Source: Nostoc sp. TCL240-02 (GTDB lineage: Bacteria > Cyanobacteriota > Cyanobacteriia > Cyanobacteriales > Nostocaceae). Taken from it: 64,000 nucleotides of DNA. The stretch's first letter is position 1, and every line of letters starts with the position of its first letter. Made by a program: the position numbers and the translations under genes. The notes below the pieces were generated by a model that searched no databases, was not told the origin of the DNA, and worked only from the letters and a program-made list of their open reading frames with translations. Shown here in pieces: positions 37,957 through 45,452 of this stretch. Location of the stretch: NCBI RefSeq assembly GCF_013343235.1, contig NZ_CP040094.1:7501-71500 (forward strand), in the 5' to 3' direction.

Positions 37957-38778
37957 ATGAAGAGATTAATTAAAGGTCTGCGCGAATTTAAATCTAGCTA
38001 TTTTTCGACACATCAACAATTGTTTGAGCAACTTTCACATGGTCAAAAGCCCAGGGTATTGTTTATTACCTGTTCTGATTCGCGTCTCGATCCAAATCTA
38101 ATTACACAAGCCCAAGTCGGTGAATTATTTGTCATTCGCAATGCAGGTAACATCATTCCACCGTATGGGGCAAGTAATGGCGGTGAAGGAGCGACAATTG
38201 AATATGCTGTTCAAGCTTTAGATATTCGCCAAATTATTATTTGTGGTCACTCTCATTGCGGTGCAATGAAAGGACTAATGAAGTTACACAATCTCAGCGA
38301 CGAAATGCCGCTTGTACATGATTGGCTTAAATATGCAGAGGCGACTCGAAGGTTAGTTATAGACCACTACAGTGACTACGACGGAGAAGAACTGCTAGAG
38401 ATTATGATTGCCGAAAATGTTCTTACTCAAATTGAGAATTTGCGGACGTATCCAGTGATTCACTCTAAGCTTTATCAGGGGGAACTCAGCATTTATGCTT
38501 GGATTTATCACATTGAAACAGGAGAAGTTTTTGCATACGATCCCCAAAAGCACGCTTATGTTTTACCTCAGACTCAGCTTCCAGAATCAGAAATAGATGA
38601 GTCGTTCAGAGGTCAGTATGCAAATACTAATGTAGCAGTGCATTCCCCTGAAAACCAGCAAAATGATGTTCAACCTTATGAAAAAGTGTCTGTTTCTGCA
38701 TTTGAGTGGTTTCCAATGAAACGCCTTTCTCCAGAGCAGATGGAACGAATTTATCGAGGTTCAAATAATGGAAGTTGA
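37957..38778 (+). CDS. ccaA: Carboxysomal beta-type carbonic anhydrase
   Basis: The enzyme interconverts bicarbonate and CO2 inside the beta-carboxysome. Zinc ligands Cys39 and the Asp41-Arg43 dyad (ITCSDSRLDP) and His98/Cys101 (ICGHSHCGAMKG) occupy the same positions as in Synechocystis CcaA. The 273-residue length includes the long C-terminal extension found only in carboxysomal forms, ending LSPEQMERIYRGSNNGS, which resembles the terminal peptide implicated in CcmM binding and encapsulation. It lies away from any ccm genes in this window. Confidence 0.95.
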   Translation: MKRLIKGLREFKSSYFSTHQQLFEQLSHGQKPRVLFITCSDSRLDPNLITQAQVGELFVIRNAGNIIPPYGASNGGEGATIEYAVQALDIRQIIICGHSHCGAMKGLMKLHNLSDEMPLVHDWLKYAEATRRLVIDHYSDYDGEELLEIMIAENVLTQIENLRTYPVIHSKLYQGELSIYAWIYHIETGEVFAYDPQKHAYVLPQTQLPESEIDESFRGQYANTNVAVHSPENQQNDVQPYEKVSVSAFEWFPMKRLSPEQMERIYRGSNNGS

Positions 38779-39108
38779 AAGATGAGAATATAGAATTCTA
38801 ACTCCACATATCACCATGACTCAAACCGCTCAGAATTGGTATTAGACTAATCAATTTTTGCTCCAGTTACATCTTAGATATTCTCAGGTATTTCTAAAAA
38901 TAAGTCATAGCTAAACTGAAGTCTACTCAAGTGGACTGAAACCATTTTTAAGTCTTTTTTATAAGACTTTAACTTTTAACCATTAGGTTTATAAAGTTAT
39001 CCAAGTGGTATAAACTAACTATTACTTACTTTTAAACAGAGACTTACACAAATGTAAGTCTCTGTTTGGCTTTTATGCCAATACTAACTGAAAGCTTCAG
39101 TTATTATT
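38779..39108. other. Intergenic region between convergent ccaA and the BON-protein gene
   Basis: About 330 bases without coding potential; the strong hairpin at 39034-39067 is its main feature. Confidence 0.45.
39034..39067. terminator. Strong bidirectional terminator, 15-bp perfect stem
   Basis: AAACAGAGACTTACA pairs perfectly with TGTAAGTCTCTGTTT over a CAAA loop. Terminal A/T pairs give a U-run on both strands. It lies 41 bases beyond the stop of the minus-strand lipoprotein gene. Confidence 0.8.
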
Positions 39109-39567
39109 TTATGGCTTTTTCACAGCATCAACTTTAGCTTCCACCTTCACCGTCTTCACACCTTGAACTTGTTTAACCAAAGTTTCAGCCTTCTTGAGTT
39201 CTTCAGCAGAAGTGACTGTGCCTTTGAGGATAATTTCACCCTCTTTGTTTTCAACTTGTAACTTATTGCCTGGTAAACCTTTGTTCAACTTGGCGCTAAC
39301 TTCAGTTTTTAAGTCGCTTTTAACTTTTGTTGTTGCCGTTTTTTCGGAACCAGTTTTAACTTTAGTATCTGTGCTAGCTGCTAAAGGAGTTGTTTGTATT
39401 CCTGGAACTTTGGCAGTTTCATTTGTCTGTGAAGCTGGTTTTGCTGGTATTTGAGCAGCTTCATTAGTAGCGCTAGGAGTTTCCGAACCAGTTTTAGGAG
39501 CCTCTTGGCAGCCAAAAGTACCAACTACCAAAATACTACTAACTAGTAATAGAATTAGCTTTTTCAT
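39109..39567 (-). CDS. BON-domain lipoprotein
   Basis: The 152-residue product has a lipoprotein signal peptide ending in a lipobox (VVGTFGC, Cys20). A Thr/Lys/Ala-rich linker of about 60 residues follows, then a C-terminal BON domain (about 90-148: LKTEVSAKLNKGLPGNKLQV with EGEIILKGTVTSAEELKKAE). BON domains bind phospholipids or help outer-membrane stability and osmotic protection. Predicted to be anchored in the periplasm. Confidence 0.85.
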   Translation of the reverse strand: MKKLILLLVSSILVVGTFGCQEAPKTGSETPSATNEAAQIPAKPASQTNETAKVPGIQTTPLAASTDTKVKTGSEKTATTKVKSDLKTEVSAKLNKGLPGNKLQVENKEGEIILKGTVTSAEELKKAETLVKQVQGVKTVKVEAKVDAVKKP

Positions 39568-40032
39568 TATCTATCTCCGAATTGATTACTGGAAGCAATT
39601 AATTTGTGTGTCATGGTGAGGAGCAGATGTTAAAAAGCAATTAAATGTGAAGTAGCAAAAGTGCCTAAGCAATAACTTAGGTTACTGGAAATTAAAACTT
39701 GGACGATTTCTTGAGGCTAAGATTTTACAGCCATTTTTGAGAAGCGCCAATTCAATTTTTTTGACAGTTGCTAACCAGGATGGGTCTGTATACGGTCTAA
39801 GGCTCCTATGAATTTTATGTAGATGCTGAGGAGCTTTTTGAATGATAGACTATGCAGCTTTACACTAGTGACTTATGTTATCAGATTTGAGTCAGTTTGG
39901 CGATGTCTACGCCTATGCAACTCAAAACTTCATGGTTTTTGCAATCCTGTGCCAGCAAAATTGCCAACAAAATGTTACTTTAGAAAACTATGGCTTACTT
40001 ACAATGCCCTAAATATCAGGAAATATCAGCCA
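39568..40032. other. Intergenic region, nothing definite
   Basis: The exonuclease frame is open upstream to 39823, but those ~70 codons (Cys/Leu-rich, no ribosome-binding site) do not look like protein. No repeat was recognised. Confidence 0.4.
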
Positions 40033-40953
40033 ATGCCTTACCTCACTTCTACCAGCGAAATTAGTGCCATTGTTGCTGAATATACCAAGGCGAAAACGCT
40101 GTGGATCGATACAGAAGTGGCTGACTATAAAAGTCGTAATCCTAGACTATCGCTGATTCAGGTATTAGACGATCCTCAAGATATGAGTGGCGATCGCGTC
40201 TACCTTCTAGATGTCCTAGATAAGCCTAATATTATAGCTGAATTTATTGAAAAAATTATGATAAATTCTGCCATTGAAAAAGTTTTTCACAATGCCAGTT
40301 ATGATATAAAACTTCTAGGTAACAAGAAAGCTAAAAATATTACTTGCACTTTAGAAATGGCAAAAAAAATTCCCTACCATATTTTGCCATTACCTAACTA
40401 TCAACTTAAAACCATAGCTAAGGCACTTTGTAGCTTTAACAATATCGATAAACAAGAGCAAACCAGCGATTGGGGAAAACGCCTCCTGACTGAAGAACAG
40501 ATAGAGTATGCTTATCTAGATTGTATTTATCTGGCTCAAATCCACTCAAATTTATTAGGTTTACAAGCCAAAGCCAACCCCGAACCCGCAAGGGAAGATT
40601 TAATATCACTAAGTACTAGATATTCGCAACTTGAGCAACAATACAAGTTGTTGAATTCAGAATTTGAGCATTTGCAAGAACGTATGAAAAAAGCCATGCA
40701 AGCTCAGAATATATCTGAAACTTCTTATCATAAGCTGACTAGTTATGATCGCACTACAGTTAAAGCTAGTTTTTCAGAATTGGCAAGGCTAGCCCAAACC
40801 CAAGATATTGATTTAGATTTCCCTGTCACACTAACTCAGAAACTCCAAAAAGATTTAGGGAAAAATCTGGAACAACTATCTGTAGATATTGAAAAAACTA
40901 CCTCTTGGCGGCTAACTCCCAAAACTCAAGAGAGTGAGCCAGAAGATGAGTAA
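40033..40953 (+). CDS. RNase D-like 3'-5' exonuclease
   Basis: The 306-residue product has the DEDDy exonuclease signature: TLWIDTEVADYKSRNPRLSL (Asp-x-Glu), EKVFHNASYDIKLLG (Asp) and EEQIEYAYLDCIYLAQIH (Tyr and Asp). The N-terminal ~210 residues form the nuclease. The remainder is a coiled coil (QLEQQYKLLNSEFEHLQERM), replacing the HRDC domains of E. coli RNase D. Likely RNA 3'-end processing. ATG 40033 begins the conserved MPYLTSTSEIS block. Confidence 0.88.
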   Translation: MPYLTSTSEISAIVAEYTKAKTLWIDTEVADYKSRNPRLSLIQVLDDPQDMSGDRVYLLDVLDKPNIIAEFIEKIMINSAIEKVFHNASYDIKLLGNKKAKNITCTLEMAKKIPYHILPLPNYQLKTIAKALCSFNNIDKQEQTSDWGKRLLTEEQIEYAYLDCIYLAQIHSNLLGLQAKANPEPAREDLISLSTRYSQLEQQYKLLNSEFEHLQERMKKAMQAQNISETSYHKLTSYDRTTVKASFSELARLAQTQDIDLDFPVTLTQKLQKDLGKNLEQLSVDIEKTTSWRLTPKTQESEPEDE

Positions 40954-41320
40954 ATTGTCCATTAGGCTACAAATGTCAGCATTGGTGGAGTTATTATTTA
41001 TAGCAAATCTTAATATTTCAAATATATTTTTTTCAAAAAGTATCTAAAAAAACATGAGCAACAGTAGCTTTCTGCTCAGAAATCCATTGTCAAGAAGTAG
41101 AGAGATGACAATAGCAAAGACCCGAATTGACAATTTTTATACTTTATAATTCATGTTTTTCCCTTAATATAACTATTAAATAAATATATTGAATATCTGG
41201 TAAATTTGTTAATCGACTTGAAACGTCTATCAAAAGTTAGAATAACCATTGAGTTAAAGAATTAAAATCTAGATTTTGGTACTAATTGCATTCAGGTGTT
41301 ATGGCAGTTTATATTAAATT
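40954..41320. other. A/T-rich intergenic region, nothing recognised
   Basis: About 370 bases separate the exonuclease from the TPR gene; no gene, strong hairpin or known repeat was seen. Confidence 0.4.
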
Positions 41321-42163
41321 ATGAGACGGCGTTTATTTAGACAAAAGCGAACAAGGGTAAATCAAGTATTTACTATAGCTATTTTTACTACATTGACAGC
41401 AATTAGTAGTGTTTCTTGTAGCAAGAATGACAGTGTTTTGGTGACAGAAATAGGAGTTAGTACACCTAGCCGTCGTTCAGCTACAGCATCCAGAGGGGGA
41501 GAATTCTATCTTCAGGGAAAGAATCAGCATTTAAACGGCGATTTACAAGCTGCGATCGCATCTTATAGTAAGGCAATTAGTCAAAACTCTCAATATGGCG
41601 CTGCCTACAACGGTCGGGGATTAGCCTACTTTGATTTGGGAGATAAGGAAAAAGCGATCGCAGATTACAATCAAGCCCTCCGCATCAACCCTAACGACGC
41701 TGAAGCTTACAATAACCTGGGCAATGCCCGCGCTTCACTAGAAGGTAACAGAGAAGCAGTTAAAGATTACAGTGAAGCGATTCGCCTGAATCCCAACTAC
41801 GCCGAAGCCTACAACAACCGAGGCAATGCCCGCGCCGCCAATGGAGACAGAAAAGGGGCAATAGACGATCTCGGTCAAGCGATTCGCCTGAATCCCAACT
41901 ATGCGATCGCCTATAATAACCGGGGAAATGCTCGTGCTGCCAATGGAGATCCAAAAGGCGCGATCGCAGATTACAATCAAGCCATTCGCCTCAACCCTAA
42001 CTTTGCCCCTGCTTACAATAACCGAGGAAATGCCCGCGCCACCAATGGAGATAGACAGGAGGCACTCAAGGATTTAGAAAAAGCAGCGAACATTTTTCAA
42101 AGTCAGGGTAACAATGACTTATACCAACAAGTGATGAAAAACATCAAAGAACTGAGACAGTAG
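41321..42163 (+). CDS. TPR-repeat lipoprotein
   Basis: The 280-residue product has a basic N-terminus, a hydrophobic segment (VFTIAIFTTLTAISSVSCS) and a probable lipobox Cys near residue 33. About six tetratricopeptide repeats follow (AAYNGRGLAYFDLGDKEKAI, AEAYNNRGNARAANGDRKGA and so on). Repeats three to five are nearly identical in DNA as well as protein, showing recent duplication. It probably scaffolds protein contacts in the periplasm or at the membrane. Confidence 0.85.
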   Translation: MRRRLFRQKRTRVNQVFTIAIFTTLTAISSVSCSKNDSVLVTEIGVSTPSRRSATASRGGEFYLQGKNQHLNGDLQAAIASYSKAISQNSQYGAAYNGRGLAYFDLGDKEKAIADYNQALRINPNDAEAYNNLGNARASLEGNREAVKDYSEAIRLNPNYAEAYNNRGNARAANGDRKGAIDDLGQAIRLNPNYAIAYNNRGNARAANGDPKGAIADYNQAIRLNPNFAPAYNNRGNARATNGDRQEALKDLEKAANIFQSQGNNDLYQQVMKNIKELRQ

Positions 42164-42240
42164 GCAAAAGGGTAGGGGGTAGGGGAGCAGGGGAATAGGG
42201 AGCAGATAACAGGTGTAGGTTTTTAACACCAGAAGCAAAG

Positions 42241-42339
42241 ATGAAATACGCTCAACAACCCCAGCAAGACAAACAACATGTCCAATTGCTAGCCGAACAG
42301 TTGCGATCGCTCGGCATAGACCCTGATTCTCTCATTTAA
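42241..42339 (+). pseudogene. C-terminal fragment of a Uma2 gene
   Basis: The 32-codon frame MKYAQQPQQDKQHVQLLAEQ then LRSLGIDPDSLI resembles the coiled-coil tail (LAEQLRSLGIDPD) that ends many cyanobacterial Uma2 proteins. The catalytic domain is missing. Confidence 0.55.
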
Positions 42340-42345
42340 ATTGCT

Positions 42346-42439
42346 CAGTACTTACGCAAAAGATAACGAAAGTAGGGGTAATTCATGAATTACCCCTACG
42401 CAAGAATAAGGTTTTCAGTCACATATTGCGTAAGTCCTG
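42346..42439. repeat. MITE-like element with ACTTACGCA termini
   Basis: CAGTACTTACGCAA at the left matches CAGGACTTACGCAA read inward from the right. Inside is a perfect 28-base palindrome at 42372-42399 (GTAGGGGTAATTCA plus its reverse complement). It is 94 bp, non-coding, with terminal inverted repeats, and resembles short non-autonomous elements common in Nostocales. Confidence 0.65.
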
Positions 42440-42502
42440 TTGCTATCAAGATTCATTAATAGAATAATGATGTACTCATAACTGAGGAACGGGAAATCAA
42501 TC

Positions 42503-42580
42503 ATGCTAAATTACGATCCATTAGCTTGTTTGCCCTCATCTGAAGAGCTACCTGACTCTGACGATACCCCCGTGGATTGA
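42503..42580 (+). pseudogene. N-terminal fragment of a Uma2 gene
   Basis: Twenty-five codons read MLNYDPLACLPSSEELPDSD followed by DTPVD and a stop. LPSSEELPDSDDTPVD matches the N-terminus of a well-known Uma2 subfamily, in which the frame normally continues. Only the start survives. Confidence 0.6.
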
Positions 42581-42652
42581 GCATACCCTTAAAGACCTCA
42601 AAATCAAAGGCAAGAAAAAAACCGCAATGGATGCAATATTATGTCTGCACGT

Positions 42653-42782
42653 AGCAGGAAAACTCTGATGGTTTGCCCTCAATGCCATGATGCTATACAC
42701 GCTGGTAAACCAACGTCTAAACGAGTCTCGTAAATTAAGAGTACTGGAGAGTCTTGTACCTGGAAACTCGTAAGCACGGTTC
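42653..42782 (+). pseudogene. Group II intron remnant 1: HNH end of the intron protein plus domain V
   Basis: The frame SRKTLMVCPQCHDAIHAGKP with TSKRVS and a stop (42653-42733) matches the HNH endonuclease end of group II intron proteins. A 34-base domain V-like hairpin follows at 42749-42782. It has the GAAA tetraloop at positions 15-18 and the typical 3' arm GCACGGTTC, but the 5' arm is degraded (GAGTCTTG). Confidence 0.6.
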
Positions 42783-42866
42783 GGCGGGAGCTAGTTGGAA
42801 AAAGAACCAATGCGGAAACCTCGCTAGCTACCCACTTTCGATAAGATAAACCACTCTGCAATTATG

Positions 42867-43106
42867 GATAGACTCACTGCTCCCCAGAGCATAAGACAAG
42901 GAATTTTCCGATGTCTAAAAGCCGGAGTCAACCCAGAATTTCCTGAACAAGAAACATCTCCATCAGATTGATGGAAACCATAATAATTGGAAAATTAAAA
43001 ACTTTTTTGCCATTCACGAAAGCTGCCACGATTATATCCACATGAAGTAAAAGCAAAAGCTAAGAACGTCAGAAGCTGGGTGCGGTGAAAGTTGCACGCC
43101 CAGATT
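42867..43106 (+). pseudogene. Group II intron remnant 2: reverse-transcriptase fragment plus domain V
   Basis: 42867-42971 reads DRLTAPQSIRQGIFRCLKAG, then VNPEFPEQETSPSD and a stop. This resembles the reverse-transcriptase stretch just before the TPQGG motif. Near 43020 the frame ends AIHESCHDYIHMK. At 43073-43106 lies a well-kept 34-base domain V with AGC near the 5' end, GAAA tetraloop at 15-18 and a paired GGGTGCGGT/GTTGCACGCCC stem. Most of the intron is gone. Confidence 0.6.
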
Positions 43107-43363
43107 TAACACAGAGGTGCGGGGAACAATATCCCCCATCGACTCAACCCGCATTATTGCGATTACAATAACTATATTCTCTCCTTTACCCAAGGGACGG
43201 AGGAGCAGGGGTCAGTCAATACCCCCTATGTTTCAGGAAATTCTGTTTCCTAGTTACAAGCCTCATCCCCTGATGGGTGGGGCAGTTGACAGTGACATCT
43301 GGATATTTTTAACTGATTCAGATAAACTAAGAAATTTGTCAGTTGCATGACCTTCTTTTGTAT

Positions 43364-43681
43364 ATGCCCAAAACTTACACCGTAGAAATTGATCACCAAG
43401 GCAAAATTCATACCTTGCAAGTTCCTGAAAATGAAACGATCTTATCAGTTGCCGATGCTGCTGGTTTGGAACTGCCGAGTTCTTGCAATGCAGGTGTTTG
43501 CACAACTTGCGCCGGTCAAATAAGCCAGGGAACTGTGGATCAAACTGATGGCATGGGCGTTAGTCCAGATTTACAAAAACAAGGTTACGTATTGCTTTGT
43601 GTTGCCAAACCCCTTTCTGATTTGAAAATTGAGACAGGAAAAGAAGACATACTTTATCAGTTGCAATTTGGCAAAGACTAA
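43364..43681 (+). CDS. Plant-type [2Fe-2S] ferredoxin
   Basis: The 105-residue product has the cluster motif C-x4-C-x2-C (SSCNAGVCTTCAGQ) and a fourth Cys in VLLCVAKP about 36 residues on, as in photosynthetic ferredoxins. It is somewhat longer than PetF at the C-terminus (ILYQLQFGKD). Such extra ferredoxins serve as low-potential carriers for particular partners. ATG 43364 begins the conserved MPKTYTVEIDHQGK; an upstream TTG at 43343 is less likely. Confidence 0.93.
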   Translation: MPKTYTVEIDHQGKIHTLQVPENETILSVADAAGLELPSSCNAGVCTTCAGQISQGTVDQTDGMGVSPDLQKQGYVLLCVAKPLSDLKIETGKEDILYQLQFGKD

Positions 43682-43831
43682 TAATCAGTGAACAGTTATC
43701 AGTATATCGGATGATTATTCATAGCTAAATAACTGTTCACTGAAATTACCAAATCTGATAATTTACATAAGTATTTCATAGAAACGGACATCAGCTATTC
43801 TAGAAATTACAAATCAACAGGATTTACCAAA

Positions 43832-44011
43832 ATGACGACTCATTTTATTACCGCAGAAATTGATTTACAAGAAACTCCCGCAGATTTACTAGAAGTAATT
43901 GAAACAGAGTTAAAGAAACAAGGCGAACCTCTGCGTTGGGCAGTTACTTCTGTGGATGTTGAGGAACAAAAAGCTACAGTTGAAGCCGTTGTTACGACAG
44001 TTAAGAGTTAG
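43832..44011 (+). CDS. Small conserved hypothetical protein (59 aa)
   Basis: The frame reads MTTHFITAEIDLQETPADLL, then a helix (VIETELKKQGEPLRWAVTSV) and a beta-like end (VEEQKATVEAVVTTVKS). It looks like a compact alpha/beta protein and is well formed, with normal codon use. It lies 150 bases after the ferredoxin gene on the same strand. I believe it is a real gene, but I recognise no function. Confidence 0.65.
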   Translation: MTTHFITAEIDLQETPADLLEVIETELKKQGEPLRWAVTSVDVEEQKATVEAVVTTVKS

Positions 44012-44239
44012 AGGATGTTTGAAAAGTCCTCTTGTCGGTATCAAAAATTTTAGATACCCCTATAAATCCCCCTTAAAAAGACGTGAGTTCGACGGATAGG
44101 AAAGCGCAAAAAGCTTGCTATGTATGAATCTGGTAAACTGGACAGACAAAAAGGCGATGGCTACGATTGAGAATCGGTGCAAAAGTGACAAAAAAAGGCC
44201 GAGACTAAAAATATCTTAAGAAAAATCAAGGTCTCGGCT

Positions 44240-44423
44240 ATGTCTACCATTGTATCCCGCCTCGATATTACGCAAATTTTCTGTGACATAGATGATTTCT
44301 GCAATCACTGGGAAAGCTTGTGGCAGCAAGTACCACAGCTACCATCAACAACAGGAGAACGGTGTAGTAAATCAAGGATGCATTTATCAGAGGTGATGAC
44401 AATAGCCATTGCATTTCATGGTA
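44240..44423 (+). pseudogene. IS982-family transposase remnant (N-terminal 61 codons)
   Basis: MSTIVSRLDITQIFCDIDDF and SKSRMHLSEVMTIAIAFHG match the start of IS982-type transposases (I-F-C-x-I-D-D-F ... L-S-E-V-M-T-I). A GCCGAGAC/GTCTCGGC hairpin lies just upstream at about 44194-44238. The frame is cut at the IS630 insertion and nothing of the catalytic region is found beyond it. Confidence 0.75.
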
Positions 44424-44432
44424 TAGCGGTTA

Positions 44433-44900
44433 TCAGTCTTGTGAGGTACAGTAGCAGCAGTGAGTAAACCAACCCAGCAAATTCTCTATTGTCACTTCTG
44501 CGAATGCCGTATCTAATGCCTGGAGTAAATCAGGGTATGTCCTTGCACCGATGCGACGGAGAATGTTCTTAATCTTGGACCAACAATTCTCAATCGGTGA
44601 AAAATCGGGAGAATAGGGGGGGAGATAAATGAGATGAGCGCCAGCAGCGATGAGCAAAGCTTCAAGTTCATCACTTTTATGGATTGAGCAGTTATCCATG
44701 ATCACCACTGCACCAGGCCAAAGTTTGGGTACGAGCTTTTGGGCGATGAAGGCATCAAAAGTCAAAGCATCGATAGAACCTAAGCCACTCCATTGGGTGA
44801 GCAGTCCTTTCAAGCTAATTGCACCAATTACCGAGACATTTTTCCCTTTGCGGTTGGGCTTTTGAGCATAGCCTGAAGGCCAGGCAAGGCGCGGGCACAT
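44433..44900 (-). CDS. IS630-family transposase orfB, copy 2
   Basis: Identical 155-residue catalytic part to that at 25725-26192, including the same second frame break just upstream. Confidence 0.85.
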   Translation of the reverse strand: MCPRLAWPSGYAQKPNRKGKNVSVIGAISLKGLLTQWSGLGSIDALTFDAFIAQKLVPKLWPGAVVIMDNCSIHKSDELEALLIAAGAHLIYLPPYSPDFSPIENCWSKIKNILRRIGARTYPDLLQALDTAFAEVTIENLLGWFTHCCYCTSQD

Positions 44901-44994
44901 TTGCGGATGAAGGACAGATTAACTCCCGATTCATCTAAGAAAATCAGCTCTTCGACGGGTATCCCCCTCAAGAGTTTCCAGTACTCAAATCGGG

Positions 44995-45399
44995 CTAGTT
45001 GGACTTCATCACTACCTTTTTTTGTGAGGTGGAGACTTTTTTTTTGAGGTTGAGGTGAAGTTTCCAGCGAACCATCCGATTCACCGTAGCTACCCCAATT
45101 AAGACCTCTGTTTTCTCGTAAAGTCGTTCCCGCAATTCGCTTAACGTCGCATCGGGCTGTGCTATGACGAGTTGGCGCAGGATTTCTAACTGTTCAGCAT
45201 TCAACTTTGTTGCTGTCTGCTCAGTCCGCACCTTGGGGCCTATCATCCCCAATTCTCGATGGCGTTTGAGTAAATTTTGCACAAAACTTAAGGTGACACC
45301 AAAGTTTTTAGCCAGTTTTCGTTGGGAAATGTCACCGCAGGCATAAGCATCAACTATTTTTTGACGCAAGTCGAGAGAGTAGGCTTTCATCACCACCAA
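44995..45399 (-). CDS. IS630-family transposase orfA, copy 2
   Basis: Identical 134-residue product to that at 26287-26691, with the A-AAA-AAG slippery site near its 3' end. Confidence 0.88.
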   Translation of the reverse strand: MVVMKAYSLDLRQKIVDAYACGDISQRKLAKNFGVTLSFVQNLLKRHRELGMIGPKVRTEQTATKLNAEQLEILRQLVIAQPDATLSELRERLYEKTEVLIGVATVNRMVRWKLHLNLKKKVSTSQKKVVMKSN

Positions 45400-45452
45400 T
45401 TATCAGTAGAATTGCTCTCTCCTACTGTACTGAAGTAGACTGATAACCGCTA

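Larger units (their letters stand above)
44424..45452 (-). mobile_element. IS630-family insertion sequence, copy 2 (1029 bp)
   Basis: The termini and encoded ORFs are the same as in the copy at 25716-26744, and both are 1029 bp; I saw no difference between them. It is flanked by TA on both sides and sits exactly where the IS982 remnant meets the IS701 element. Confidence 0.95.

Noticed and set aside
39823..40032. Upstream extension of the RNase D-like gene
   Set aside because: The 70 codons are Cys- and Leu-rich with no domain match or ribosome-binding site; ATG 40033 starts the conserved region.
42679..42861. Minus-strand 60-codon frame over the intron remnant
   Set aside because: The plus strand here encodes the recognisable HNH fragment and a domain V hairpin, so the minus frame is a shadow.
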